A stretch of DNA of 64,000 nt from the NCBI RefSeq assembly GCF_047948215.1, contig NC_134455.1, forward strand, positions 293,347,647 to 293,411,646, in the 5' to 3' direction. Position 1 is the stretch's first letter. Each line of letters starts with the position of its first letter. Positions 37,560-50,900 of this stretch are shown here, in pieces. Below the pieces are notes generated by a model, which worked only from the letters and a program-made list of their open reading frames with translations, searched no databases and was not told where the DNA came from. The DNA comes from Lycorma delicatula. Lineage: Eukaryota; Arthropoda; Insecta; Hemiptera; Fulgoridae. The translations under genes were made by a program, and so were the position numbers.

Positions 37560-40500
37560 CGGGTGTTTGATTTTTGTTCATCCTGACCCTCGTAGGGGAA
37601 GACACCCTCCGCCACCCATTCCGTTCCGAGATCTTATGGGCTTTACCGGAGTCATCTTCAAATCCTCGGCTTTTGACATATTCCAGTTTGCCTCGGCCAG
37701 GATTCCATCAATGCGAATGCCATGAGTGGTGACATTCCCATCGGTGTAATACTATTTAATGAACTAAAAAAAAAAACACATCTCACCGAGTCTTAAATAA
37801 CACAGAAAGAACCTAACTAAACAAAGGAATTGAAGTATCAACCCGTAGAAGGAAAAAGTGAGTTCGGGTAGGTGCAAGGCGGAGCGCTACCATGGGATTT
37901 TTGAGGTTAGTCCTAAACTTTTCGGCAGCTTCACTGCAGATGGCAGGTTGTTCGCAACCTGCCCTCTACAGTGAAAAAGGGCAGGTTCTTACCCTTCGTG
38001 TAAGGTCAAGAAGTATTTAGATGTCCCGCGCTGTTGTAAGTGCTGCTAACTTTTGAGTAGTAAAGTGCAGGGCTAACCTTTGTGAACATCCTGCAGTTTG
38101 CGCTCATTGTGGTGATGAAGGACACGTGCGTGAGGAGTGCCCAAAGAAGTCGGAGGGTCCGACTTGTGTTAATTGCAAACGTCTTCGGACGGATCATAAG
38201 CACCCTGTGAACAGTAAAGATTGTGGGTGTTATCAGAGAGTTCTCGATATGTACTACAATTTTATTTCATTAAATGATTAGATTAGGTCAGTTGAATCCT
38301 TAGGGTGCTTACATGACTCAGGTTGAGTTTGGAGAGATTGCATCGTAGCGGTTTGGATATTGTTTTGTTGCAGCATCCATATGTTGTGTCCTGTGATCTG
38401 CCAGGTTTTTCTCCTTGGAAGAGGTTCTACTGTGGTTTTGGAAGCATGTCCGCTGTTTCGTGCAGAAGGAAACTTTATTGTGTCTTTATTCGACTACTCT
38501 CGGATAATCATGTCGTTGTCCGTGTGGTTATTCAGAACTTTCATCTATATGTTGCTAGTTCATATTTCCAGTAGAGATCCTGCTGATAGTCACCTTGAGT
38601 TCTGGGATAAAATCCTGCGATTCCCTGGCACTGGTCCAATCCTTATAGCTGTGGATATGAATGCTTAGTTACTCTTGTGGCATGGCGGTTTCACCGATGT
38701 TGGCGCTGAATTAATAGAGAGGTTTTTAGCCCAACATGGTCTACAGGTATATAATGTACCAGGTGAGTTGCTCACCTACATAGGCATGGTAGATGGGCGT
38801 CGATTGTTAGGTGGAATGAACATCGATGTTACCGTTGGTAGATTTATCCCTACGATTGTTTGTAATTGGAAGGTAGTGATGATTGCTTGAGTGATCATCG
38901 ATTGATTGTCTATGATATTTCTGGTGGCTTGAGTGAGCTCTACCGATGTAACGTTTCGGTTCAGCAGAGTCATTTTCTGCACAGACGTGCGGACTGAAAG
39001 AAACTTGTTGATTTACTTTCGACCAGACTTTAAGTTTTGGATCGGAGTCTGGATGTCTTAGATTTGGAAGATCTGGCAGTTTGTTATCGGCGGCTTTTCT
39101 TGATGCCACTGAGTGTTCAATTCCCCAAAGTTCCAGTCGAAAGAGGACTGCATCGTGGTGAAATAGGGAGCTTTCCGGCATGAAGAGGGTGGTTTTTTGT
39201 TTGCGGAGGGCTTCTCAACGTGAGAGGGATCCAGAACGACGCGCAGTTCTTGTTGCTGAATACAGGACCCTGAGATGTCATTACTTATTTGTCATTACGC
39301 AGTCCGGACTGCGAAAAGGGACTCCTGGCGTTCCTTTGTTCATGAGCAGGGGAACAGGGATCCCTGGGGCGTACTATATAAGATCTTGGGTAACAAACGA
39401 CGAAAGGACGTTCTTCTGTCTGCTCTCTTGACCAGGTTTGGTGTAATTTCAGATACTTCTGAGATTTTATAGAAATTACTAGACGATTTACTGCCTGACG
39501 ATAGCAAAGCTGGGGAGACTGCATACCATCTGCGGGTACGGCGAGAGGTCGCTCAGTTCAGTTGGAGTGCAGTGTCTTTGGAGATTACCGAGGCTGAGGT
39601 GCTTCAAGCTATCTGTAGTTTAGGTAGGGGTAAGGCCGTAGTCTTTGATGGAATAACAGCGAAGCTTCTTGTTCACTAGATTAGGATGAGTGTGAGAGGT
39701 ATCACATGTGTATTTAATAAATTGTTGTTTGGATGATACTTCTCTGTGTGTTAGAAGAAGGGGATTGTGAAATTGTTGTTTGAAGGTGGTGACGAAGATC
39801 CTACTGTTAGTTCGTCGTATAGACATCTGACGTTACTTCCGGTTATTGGCAAGGTCTTTTAAAAGGTTCTGTATCTGCGTATAAACGAGAAGTTAACCTC
39901 GCAAAAATTTTTGATGTAGAATCAGTACGGGTTTCGTCCTGGAAAGGGTTCTGAGGATGCCATACTCCGTGTGATGAGTGTGGTAACGACCAGCGAAACG
40001 GAATATGTTCTGGGATTTTCCTAGTCATTTCAGGAGCATTTAATAATCTATGATGACCTTCTGCTATTTACCAATTCCAAAAAATAGAAAATGTACTGTA
40101 AGTGAATTGCAAGTTATGAAAAGTTACTTCAGTTATCAAGATGTGCTGCTCCGCGAGGGCAGCCGTGAGGTTGGCTAGGCGCTGTCTAAGGGATGTCCCC
40201 AGGGTAGCGTGTTGGGTCCATTATTGTGAGTGGTAGAGTTTCATTCTCTCCTGTGGCTGAAGTTACCCAGCGGATGTTGAATCGTGGCTTACGCTGACGA
40301 TGGGCTCCTGCTGATCAAAGGAAGCTCGCGGAGGGAGATTGAACTCCGAGCAAATCAGGCTTGCAGGATGCTTGAGCTGTGGGGTCATCAACACAAGATG
40401 ACGTTTAGCCCGGAAAAGACCACGATGAAGCTCCTCAAAGGCCGTTTGGCAGTGAGTCGGCGTGTCCGTGTTTCGATGGCATGCTATCGTATAAAGTATG

Positions 40501-41080
40501 TTCAGGTTCAAAAGTACCTCGGGGTGTTTCTTGTTGAGAAACTGCAATTTAAGAAGCACCTTCAATACGTCGTGGAAATAGCCTGCAATGCCTTCATCGG
40601 TATTCGAATTTGTGCTCAATCCTGATCGGAGTCTTAACTTTAAGACCATGAGCACGCTGTATAATAGAGTGTGCGAGGCTATTATGTTATATGCGGCGCC
40701 TGTTCGGGCGGATAGGTTAAAATACAAAAGTTATTGGGATATATTAACGGCTAATCGCCTAATATTGTTAACGGTAACGGGTGGTTACTGTACTATTTCA
40801 CGGTAGGCAGTCTTAGTGAATGTTGGCGTGAAACCGACAGACTTGATTGCGTCTGGGAAGCAGTAACGGTATGTTGCTAAGAAGTCCGGTGAGTTGACTT
40901 CGGATAAAGTTCGAGAAATTGAACAACATGGCAATGCCTTGTGGTAGACCAGATGGGATGAGACAAATGGTGGGCTTTATACGCATAATTTCTCTCCAAA
41001 TGTTGTTGGTTTGCAGGACACCTCTTGGGTGCACCCTATTAAATATGTGACACAATACCAACCATGTTTGAAGTAGAGAT
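37560..41080 (+). mobile_element. Degenerate R1-clade-like LINE with ORF1 and ORF2 remnants
   Basis: ORF1 end at about 38060-38225: two zinc knuckles, CAHCGDEGHVREEC and CVNCKRLRTDHKHPVNSKDC. ORF2 follows in broken frames: an endonuclease start (LHRSGLDIVLLQHPYV and LPGFSPWKRFYCGFGS, 38323-38440), FPGTGPILIAVDMNA (38620-38668) and MVDGRRLLGGMNIDVTV (38787-38850); a reverse transcriptase with AYADDGLLLIKGSSRREIEL (40287-40345) and MTFSPEKTTMKLLKG (40400-40444); and a post-RT segment to about 41060. The tandem zinc knuckles in ORF1 and the order fit R1-type LINEs. Numerous stops and shifts make it a fossil. It lies between two copies of a duplicated spacer. Confidence 0.82.
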
Positions 41081-41174
41081 AAAATAAAAATATTTTATTT
41101 GAAATAAATTTTAATAACTATAGTGAATAAAATTTCAAAAAGCCAATTAAAAATAAAAGATTTTTCTTTTTAAT

Positions 41175-42105
41175 TTCAAATTTGAAATCACTGCTAAATT
41201 AGGGATAGTAGGTTTGTAGTATTTGTTTCTTTTAATTTGCCTTTGACATGAAATCACCGGACGTTAAAAAAAAGTTTGGAGAGTACTATTTTTTTTTTTA
41301 GTTTTCAGTGTTTTTCTTGATAGAAGGTGTTTTATTAAAAATATTTTTTAAAACGGTGTTTTATTCTCAACAAATAATTGAATCTTCTTTAGGTGTGAAT
41401 TTTACTATTGTGATGCAATAAAATTGCGAGCATTTTAAGAAGAACTGTTCAAAATTTATAATTTTTCCGTTGAAAAATTTGCCAATTAGAAATTTTTTTT
41501 TCATAGAATTGTGGGAACCATTACATAATTATAAAATTAAAATTAAAAAATTCAACCCCCTCCTCCCATAAATTTTATGATTCTATTTTAAACACATGGA
41601 TATTTTTTTCTGTATCGTATCTTATTTTTTGTTTAAATCGTAACATATTAGTAGTATAGTTAGCATATATAAAAAATTATGTCAAAAAATTATCATCAGA
41701 ATTATTTTAGTTATTTACAAGTTTTTAGTATTTTTATCAATTTCAGCAAATATCGCAGTTTTTTACTCTGAAGATTAACGTGTTTAATATGTTTACTTCA
41801 TTTTTCTACATAAAAAGATTGTCCTATAAATAAATTGTTTATTTAAAAATTATAATAATTAGCTATTTTATAATTTTACATTAGATTAGAATGTTAATAT
41901 TATTATTACTTTGTTGCGCAATCATCATTCTCTTTCTATTCAGATTTCTCATTTACAGTCTAGCCTAATTTGCGGAAACTTTTATCTCTATTTAAACAAA
42001 AAAGAAGTATTTAGTTCGATAAAACTATTTCACGCCAAATAAATAAATTTATACAAAATTTGGAGTATAATGTCTCATTTTACAAATTAAAGTATTTTTT
42101 TTTAA
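41175..42105. repeat. Duplicated non-coding segment, copy 2
   Basis: Second copy of the segment at 36285-37555. The adjoining 41065-41160 (GAGATAAAATAAAAATATTT onward) also matches 29695-29800, just left of the BEL LTR. Copy 2 is therefore continuous where the other locus is split by the BEL composite. Confidence 0.65.
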
Positions 42106-42109
42106 TTTT

Positions 42110-44307
42110 GAGCACAATTGAAAAAATAATATAATTAACACAAAACTGTAGTTTTTGAGCTTTTCTCAAAATTAATAGTTTTCTCAATTTTTCTGTTTTA
42201 TAAATTTTCAAAACATTATACTGTTTAGAGAATAAAACTATAAATAAAATCAATAACATCTAACTACTATAAAAAGTTTACCGCAAAGAAAATAAAACAA
42301 AGGAGGAAGAAATGAAATTTAATAAGTCTATGTGAGTTTAGGTACATTACTCATATCTTGCGTCTCTCCAAATTTGGCTACACTACTGTTGTTAGGAAAA
42401 CAGAATTTTCTAGTTACTTTAGATAAGAAATTTATCATTCAGCAATGGATGCTTTCACAATGAATTTTTCTGTTTGATTTTAACTAGTTTTACAATATCA
42501 AATCTACCTTAGCCAGTATAGTCTTCCCTGATAGACAAATCACAATTCAAAATATTTCCAGTGTATATTTTTCAATAAAGATTTCCAGTTAATTTGATAC
42601 AATTTTAATATGTTTATTTTTATTTCGACTAACTTTTCATATAATTTTTGCACCTTCAAATAATTTTCTTTAAATTGAGCAAAATAATAGTTTATTTGTT
42701 ATTTCTTAAATGTAATTTACAAAATTTTTAATCTCTCAAAAAGAGTTTATTTAAAAAAGTAATACATTTATTATTCTGTCAAGTAATTAATTCCTTAACA
42801 TTTTTTTATCTCTAGCCGATCATGTACTGAAAGAAAATTACTTTTTCCTCTTTAATGTATTACTATTGTTGGATATAATAAATCATTTTTTTGGTAGACT
42901 TAACATGGGTACAGTATCGAGGTTTTACTAAATATTTTATTAAAAACAATATAAAATCATTCAAATAACTTCTACTCTAATAAATAAACCCGTACTCGGA
43001 AACCAAAGACATATATTAACTATCGGTAGAGTACCAAAGGGGGGTGCAAAGCATGCTTCGCTTTTTTTCTTTTTATATGAAAAAAAGAAAATTTCCAAGA
43101 AATTGCAGCTTTTGGTAATCCTTATAAGGATTACCTTTTTTACGTGTAGGCCTTGTTATTATCCACAAACAGAAAAATAAAAAAAAAATGTTTAAAAAGA
43201 ACTCGTAAGCCTATCAATTAAAACTTTTTATGGTATATTAGCTTGTTAATTTGTTGATGTAAAAGTATTAAATATTGAAAGAAAAAATATGTTTATATTA
43301 TTCCGGTAACCATAATAATTATGTATTAAAATTTATTTTTAACTTTTTTATATTAAGGATAAAAATAAAATAGCTTGGAATAAAATAATAGAATATAAAA
43401 TATGTCTAATAAAATAAATAAAATGATAGTGGTTGCACGTAACTAATTTGATGCAAAAAATATAGAATTTCATCAATATACTTATTTCCTTACGCTTCTC
43501 TTTTATTAAAAATTAATAGAAAAAGAAACAATGTCTTCAAATAATAATCAAAAATTAAAATAATTCTTAAACTCATTAAATTACATAACAGTTAAGTAAA
43601 ATTTAATTTATTATGGTGGAGTCATGTACCTTCTGCCTTTAGACGACCCTGAAGTTTACGGATCCTCTTCCTTTTTTAAATGAACACATGATTATTCATG
43701 TCTAAAAAATCATCAACCTTCAAAACTTACAAATATTTCTGAAACTGTGAGATTAATTTAGTTAGAATTAGCTTTATAATAATTAAAAAATATTCTGGAG
43801 GACGCCATCCTCCTCTTGGTTAACTTGTTTGCAATTTTCTTGTCTTAATGGCATTTTTAATAAATATTTTTGATTAAAATAGATTTTAAAATAAAATTTG
43901 ATTGATAAAGTATGTTTTAAGAATTGCGGGTTTAGCTAAATCGGTTTAGGAAACAAAAAAAAATTATTTTAAGAAGCATGATGTCGCTACTTTCAAAAAA
44001 AACTTAGTTGAATGTCCAGTAAAAAGCTAATTATTCTTTAGTGAAATGGTACCTAAAGATATCTTTTTGTTTGCGTGACCACTACTTTGACAATTGTTTT
44101 GTTGTTTATAATTTGGAGTTATTTTAATTGTGCAATATCTTTAGACTGTAACCTAAGCATAACACTTTTACACTTACATAATTTTACGAAATATAAAAGT
44201 AAAGGATTTTCAAACGAAGGTGCAGGCCGAGAAAATACTTCTGACTTTCTCTAATAATTACATGGTTTTCAATATTTCAAAATAAAAAATGAAAAAGAAT
44301 ATCAAAA

Positions 44308-44348
<41 letters not shown>

Positions 44349-45590
44349 TTCTTTTCTTTATATACACATTAACCTCCTTCAATTTGACTTAAAATCAAAT
44401 TTCTCCCTAGTCATTAATCTGAAACTGCAGACCTTGTGAGTTTACCGATTGCTCTTTTCTCATTAAAAATAAAAAAACAAGCTTAAGCTAAAGTACGATA
44501 ATTTATTCAGTAAAAGTCACGAAACTACGAAAGTTTATTCTTCTTTTAGATGTTTACTTCTTAGGTAAATGCTTTAAAATTACTAAAATGGCAATGTTTT
44601 GCGATGTTTAAAAAAAATTGTCTTGTACGGTCTTCCACAGTAATAAAGACAAATATTGATAACAATATCACTTCACTTTTAACCCTTCAGTCAATGAAAA
44701 TAGATTATAATTAATATGTAATATGAATTATAAATAAATAACTGATTAATTATATAATAAGTACATAAATAAATTTGATAATTATTAAAAAAATGTTTTT
44801 CAAACCTCTTATTTTCAGTGTTATTCAATGGTATACTTTATTATGCAGAGAATAGATATTTTTATCTTTTCTAGTATATTCAGATAAACAGTATATTTTA
44901 AACCTAAAATATTCCAGCTTTACCTTCATTCCTAATCAACCCTTAAGAAAAAGATATCGCCGTTCAAGTTTAATTAAAAAAAAGGTAACGAAAAACTCAA
45001 TTTCTCATTATATTGATTCATCAATCCACAGTAGATTTGGTACCAAAAAATGGAAATCCAACTATAACTAAAACGTTCGCAAATTTTATTAGTAAATATT
45101 GAATCAAACACTTTACTGTATTTGTTGTTAATTAGTCGTCAGATTACAAAAGCTAAATACTGTGAAGACATATATAGGTAATTCAAGAATACTATAAGAA
45201 CCTTTCAGGATTTGTTCTACTGGTGAAAATAAAGAAAAAAGTTCTTATAAACACGGTTAGGGGAACGCTTCTTTTGCGAGTGTCGGCTGACAAGAGAATT
45301 TGCTCTTATTTCTGCGCTTTCGGTAAAATTAAGCTAGACCATAATTCTTAGGAAAAAAATATGGAATAAATTTATTGGTTTTATATAAAATCTGACTTGA
45401 AAATTTTGAAAAAAAAATAGGTTCCAGTACAGTATTTTTAATAACTTTTGAAAACATTTGGGTAAGATACAAAAAATTGGGATCGAAAAGCAAACTTTTT
45501 TATGTTTAGTTTAAAATAATACGTTAAATGCAAAATAAACACACAAAAGTTTTAACATAACTTGTATAAAAATTAATACTGATTAAAATT
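42110..45590. other. Duplicated AT-rich spacer, unit 1 (matches 49.7-53.6 kb)
   Basis: No gene seen. Blocks from about 42600 recur in unit 2, for example AATAAACCCGTACTCGG against AATAAAGGCATACTT, TGGTAATCCTTATAAGGA near 43115 (50153), GGTGGAGTCATGTACC near 43615 (52375), and the GCGAGTGTCGGCTGAC stretch at 45278 (53510). Confidence 0.6.
44311..44346. repeat. (AT)n microsatellite
   Basis: 36 bp of uninterrupted AT, present in unit 1 and not seen at the corresponding place in unit 2. Confidence 0.9.
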
Positions 45591-45599
45591 ATATAATAA

Positions 45600-45734
45600 T
45601 ATCCGCAGAAATTATAACAACTACAGCAACATAATCAACGACCAATCACAACAACAATAATTAGAATAATAAAACAACAATAAGAATGGGCAGTATTTAA
45701 ACAACACCTGAACAATAACAATAGAACCAAAATG
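45600..45734 (+). pseudogene. Copy D exon 1 remnant of the Asn/Gln-rich family
   Basis: Asn/Gln-type codons with stops end in ACCAAAATG|GTAAGT, matching the exon 1 end and donor of genes A and B (CCAAAATG|GTGAGT). The signal peptide part is not recognisable. It lies 1.29 kb before a matching exon 2 acceptor on the same strand, close to the 1.66-kb intron of gene B. It is therefore the exon 1 relic of a dead gene in the orientation opposite to genes A-C. Confidence 0.7.
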
Positions 45735-47025
45735 GTAAGTGCATGATTGATTACACTATTTTAAACTTGATTACTTTTTAAACGGTAAGTTTTCAACCAA
45801 TTATGAAATTAGAGTGTCATGAAAAAGACAACTTCTCGTAATAGTATATAAAATAATAATAATAAACAGCAGAAATTAAAAAAAAAAAAAATAAGAAATT
45901 TTAATTAAATGCTTAATAATTCGTTTAGAAAGAGCTAAATAATTTTTGTTTAAATACCTTTGTTATTTGTTACAACAGTTTTATTTAAATTGTGTACATT
46001 ATTTTCAATTGTACGGTTAATCTTTAGATTTTTAGGCAAAAAAAATCTTAAAATAATAAATCAAAAATTATATTCACTTATTTAAAGAAAAAAATTGAAA
46101 TCAAATAAAATATTGATAACTTTCTTAGAATATTTTTTTACAAAGTAGTTTGAATATTTATTTATGTGTATACTCTTAACTATTATGTATTTTATATTTT
46201 ATCATTATTTTACATATTCTTTGTTATAAGTATCCTCGTTATCGGAAATTTAATTACTTTTTCAATTATAAATAAATTATCATTAATAAGTAATTATTTT
46301 TTATTTTATATATTAATTTAAAAAATCTTACTACACGAATAAATTATTTATATTTTAATAATCAAAATTTCATATAAAATGAAAAAAAATTTACACTCTA
46401 TTTAATTAAGGTAAATAAAATAATATTCATATTTCGTGTTACGTGATAACCGCAATGTTCTTATTCGATCTGATCGATTTATCTGAGACAAAATCATGTC
46501 ACGTATAAACATTAGTTTTGAGTAGATGCTCTGATTTCTAGCCATAGTGAAGTTTTTTGCTGTTACAGTTTTATTTGTTGGGATTAGTAAGTATTCTTTA
46601 AAATAAATTCATTCATATATTCCGTAATATATTTAATAAACATGGAGGTAATTTAGTTAATAATTTTTAATGTTAAGAAATAAAGAATACTGAAGTAAAT
46701 AATTGAATAAATGATGCAGGAAGACCATCTATTAGTTTAGTGGATATTCAGACGCAGGGAATGTAGTACGATCCACCAGATAACGGTTGAATTTTAACAG
46801 AACTACCATATGTTTTTCGGAATATTTTTACAAAACTTTATTGCGAATTTTGATAAAATTGCAACCTATTAAGATACTAAAACACCTATGATTCACCATA
46901 TAATTCCTCCAGTACGAGGAAACCACTTTCCATTATATACATTACAACGGGGCGTCATATTTATTATACATAAGTATAATAATTGAAGGACATTATACAA
47001 AAATGTAAAACTTCTTTTTTTTCAG
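45735..47025 (+). other. Intron remnant of copy D
   Basis: About 1.29 kb between the relic donor GTAAGT and the relic acceptor TTTTTTTTCAG. AT-rich, no other feature. The part 46550-46960 is shared with unit 2 (53580-53970). Confidence 0.6.
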
Positions 47026-47340
47026 AGAAGGTGTTCGGGAACCACAAAAACCAGTTTAATAACAACAATAACCGATAGAACAGTAACAATAACCAGAACC
47101 AAAAAACAACCAAAATAATAACAACCAGAATGGATAGAATGAACGAGTAAATAATTACGATTAGAACTATTAACATTGTGAGCAATTATAACAACCAGAA
47201 TAACCAACACAATAAAAATAATGAAAACGATTGCAATAACAAGAACCAGAACAATTACAACAATCAGAACCAGTACAACAACAATAAATAAAAAATAATA
47301 AAAATCGACAACATGGAAAATTTCAATAATAATAATAATA
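47026..47340 (+). pseudogene. Copy D exon 2 remnant
   Basis: After TTTTTTCAG the sequence GAGAAGGTGTTCGGGAACCA corresponds to the ENVFGN start of intact exon 2. Broken Asn/Gln/Tyr codons follow (AACAACAATAACC, AACCAGAA). Stops and frameshifts are abundant. The similarity ends at about 47340, where jockey-type LINE sequence begins. Confidence 0.75.
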
Positions 47341-47349
47341 AATCAGGGT

Positions 47350-48834
47350 GTTAACAAGCAGTGACATAAATACAATACATATAGCTGGTTTTAACTGGGC
47401 TTCGAGAAGTTTTCTCAGAAATGTTATCATACTTTTGGCCTGGCTTCCATCGTCAGGTCACTACACGGATTGGACGTTTCGGTCACTTGTAGATGATGAA
47501 AAATGGAAAACGATTTTGGAAATGGACTTACACCATCTTCCAGAGCTGGCAACGCAGCGGACAGGGTCGATGTGATAGCAGGTGTAACAGAGACCTTACC
47601 ATTGTTCACATGTCCCCCACCGTGACAAGCATGTAGTAAGGTGCCCATGTTTGTCAGTGCTTTGAATCCCTGATAGCTTCGGTGTTTAGTGCGTGGAGCC
47701 AGTGCAGAGATTTCATATCCACTCTCTGCCAAGACATATGCCGCCGGTTCCACCGGAGTATCGGGCCAGACTTCCAGGTTTGGTAGCCCTGGAGGGGGTT
47801 GCTCGTGCGGCTAGCTTTGCTACAGAAGGAATTAATTCATCATGCAAGTTGAACAATCTATCATAGCAAAGGGTTCACTTAAACACCCTCCTTTCGATCC
47901 TGAAGTCACCGGAAGTGAAACGGAGGAAGAGTATTGAGACAATAAGAATTCTTAATGAGGCGAAGAGTGTAGAGAATCAAACATCAAGAACAGTTCATCC
48001 ACACCTAAGTACCTGGTAATTAAGAGAGAAGATATAACTGCACGAAGGTAACCCCTTTTCTAATCTCTCGTGAAATAACTAGTTGCGCTGGTAAAAATAA
48101 ATAATACGCAAAACTTTTCAATCTCTACGTCGAGGCAATCAACTCCAGTCGCAGAAGATTCTTACTCTAATCGAAATAGTTGAGTTTGCTGTAAATGTCG
48201 ATCCTCATAGCACTCTAAGTACGTCGATTGGTATTGTGGTTTGTCGTATTTATTAAATTTTTCAGAGCAAGAAATTGTTGAGGATTGTCCACACAGCGAG
48301 TGTGACAACGGCTGACCATGAGAAGGAAAGGGAAGTTTTACCTTTTGCCTCTCATATTTTCACGCTTAATAGATCTCTTCCCTGCTGTAGAAAGTGCGCA
48401 CTCGTATAAACCATATGAATTGAAACCACATTTCGTGCTGCAACTCATGACGCGCTTCGTATGCCAGCGATTTGGTCACACCGTGGTCCGATGTGAGAGA
48501 TTTCAAGTATGTGTGTGTGGTGAAGAAACTCACGAAGAGGAACCAAGTAAGGATACTCCCATACGTGTTAAATGCAAAGGATAGAATTCATGTCGATCAA
48601 GAAAATACTCTGCTTACAAAGACAAAGTAGTTGTTGAAGAAGTAAAAACCTTACAGGTCAGTTATTTCGAAGTTAAAAAAATTATAAACAGCAGCAAGAC
48701 AATATATACACTGGCAGCGGCCACTTTTCCTACATTTGTTAATAGAAATCAACTAATCAGTAACTTTGCTCCAACTTTGGCTACTATGATAGAGCGAATA
48801 ATTGACAATAAAATAAAATTTCTTCCTCCCTCAA

Positions 48835-48885
<51 letters not shown>

Positions 48886-49110
48886 AGGAAGCAACAACAC
48901 CATCTAACGTACAGCCATCAGTAAACCTAAATCACAGAGACCACCTAAAACCTCACAAGGGGTGAGGTTTTACCCTGTTTCACCCTTTTATGATGCGGCG
49001 ACTTGTGCAACCCCCTTCGTGGGTGTCTCTCCTTTTCCCGCCTCTATGTAGGCGCCTACACAGAGAGGCTACATGCCGTTCTCGCCCACCGACCTCCGAC
49101 TCTTGCTTCG
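47350..49110 (+). mobile_element. Jockey-clade-like LINE fragment with ORF1
   Basis: At 48420-48580 the frames give HFVLQLMTRFVCQRFGHTVV, RCERFQVCVCGEETHEEEPS and IRVKCKG, the CQRFGHT...C...H pattern of jockey-type ORF1 zinc knuckles. After that come a Lys-rich part and a segment ending HRDHLKPHKG. The stretch 47350-48300 has the position of the 5' part and shows no clear domain. A (TC)n run at 48841-48882 sits inside the ORF1 remnant. ORF2 is missing here. Confidence 0.65.
48841..48882. repeat. (TC)n microsatellite
   Basis: About 42 bp of uninterrupted TC, reading as Ser-Leu repeats in the overlapping LINE frame. Confidence 0.92.
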
Positions 49111-49329
49111 TACAAGAAAGTAAAAATGTGTATATGTAATTTAATAGGCGTACAAGGAAGTCATGTGTTGTCCACATCAGATTTTTCTTTTTGTAATTAT
49201 TGCACACTCGAGTAACTTTAAAAAATAAAATCTTGAGAAAATATTTATTAATATTTCTTAAACGTAAGGTTTGAAATTAAGTTTCTCCATATCAAAATTT
49301 CTAAATATTTATTACGGCAGTTAATAAAA

Positions 49330-49630
49330 ATCCAATTTGTTTGAATTTAAGGCTTTTTTGGACACTTTTGGTCCAGTCGATTGCAATAAAAAGAGAAAAT
49401 GCACAACTAGACATTACAACAGTCCTAAATCCAAAATTTCAACATCCTAAGGCTAGTGGTTTTTGAGTTGTAGATACGATGTAAATACGTACATACGTAC
49501 AGACGTCACGCCAAAACTAGTCAAAATGGATTCAGAGATGGTCAAAATGGATATTTCTTTTGAAATCTGAAATTAGAAGTTTTTCGCGATCACAATAATT
49601 CCTTTACTTCGTACAAGGAAGTAAATAACA
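49330..49630. repeat. Dispersed repeat with CTTCGTACAAGGAAGT end
   Basis: Contains GTTTTTGAGTTGTAGATACG, GTACATACGTACAGACGTCA, ACTAGTCAAAATGGA and the terminal ACTTCGTACAAGGAAGTAAA, whose ends are self-complementary. I recall similar wording in dispersed insect repeats, but cannot verify it here. A related CTTCGTACAAGAAAGTAA lies at 49108. Confidence 0.45.
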
Positions 49631-49689
49631 AATACAAGTAAAATTTTCATAAATTCTGCCTCTTTTCTACATAAGGCCCTCTTAGATAA

Positions 49690-50900
49690 TTTTTTTATGT
49701 TGGGAAAAATAATCGTTTAAATGTACACAAAAATGAATTTTCAGACATTAAGATTTTGTCAATTAAGACAAAAGTCTTAAGTGTACTATACAAAAATGAA
49801 TTTTCTTTAAAAGAATTTAAGTATTATTGTTTATTATTCTACCAAGTACTTAATTTTAGAAATTCTTTTGTCTCTTAACAAGCCATTTATTGAAAGAATT
49901 TTTTTTTTTGTTTAATGAATTACTATTATCGGAGAAAATTAATTGGTTTGTAGTTTATTAAAAACAATTTAAATCGTTTAAAATAACCTCTGCTCTAATG
50001 AATAAAGGCATACTTAATAAATTTCAAGACATCTAACATTATACCTCATTCCAAGACATATATGAACTACCAATACGAAGGGAGGTAGAGGATCAAAGTA
50101 AACGTTGTTTTTTTTGTGAAAGAATGAAAATTTTCAAGAAATTCCACTTTTTGTAATCCTTATAAGGAATTTCTCTTATAGCTACAGGCAGTGTACCTTC
50201 CAAAAACCTTTTTTTTTTGCTGTAGATCTATCATTTAAATTGGTTTTCTGGATAAACCATAATAAAATATCACACGAGAGAGGGCCATTCAATCAATAAT
50301 GACTCTCCCTAACAACAAACAGTAATTGATTATAATAACAGTAGACGTAATACACTGTTTAATTAATAAGCACTATCATCACTGGGTTCTATAATTTGTC
50401 CTACATATGGACCACATGTTTCCAACAGATTCAATTCCCACCGATGTTTTTTATCAAATAGAAGTTCCTCATGCACATATGAGCCCAGGTACATATTACC
50501 ACACGTTATGTATAGAATCTGAGCTCATGTAACAAGCTTATTTGAACCCACGTAGGTTTAATATTTTACGAACGAAAAATTAAACACAGACATAAATAAA
50601 AGGCTGATAAGATAAGCGAATCTAGGTAAATGTAAAGCAAGAATACAACAAACAGTAATGGCATTAAATCAGCAAGAGTCAATAAGTAGCAACAATAAAA
50701 AAATAAAAAATAGTAATAGAAATAGGTAAACGCACAAGGTAAAAAAGTACCGAAAAAAAAATTAAAATAGAGTGACGATAATGAAAATGAAAACGATGAT
50801 ACGACACTCACTAGGGTCCAGCACATGGGCCTTCTCAATGGTCTAATGTCATAACCGTTGTCTATCAGGTTCAAAGCAAGGAGATTTACATGTCTAGTTA
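49690..50900. other. Duplicated spacer, unit 2 start
   Basis: Matches unit 1 near 42.6-43.2 kb (AAGTCTTAAG-type AT-rich text, then CCTTATAAGGA at about 50158). No gene seen in 50200-50900. Confidence 0.5.

Noticed and set aside
47427..47753. 108-residue minus-strand frame
   Set aside because: It opposes the jockey-type fragment at 47350-49110 and shows no domain; probably chance in GC-richer LINE DNA.
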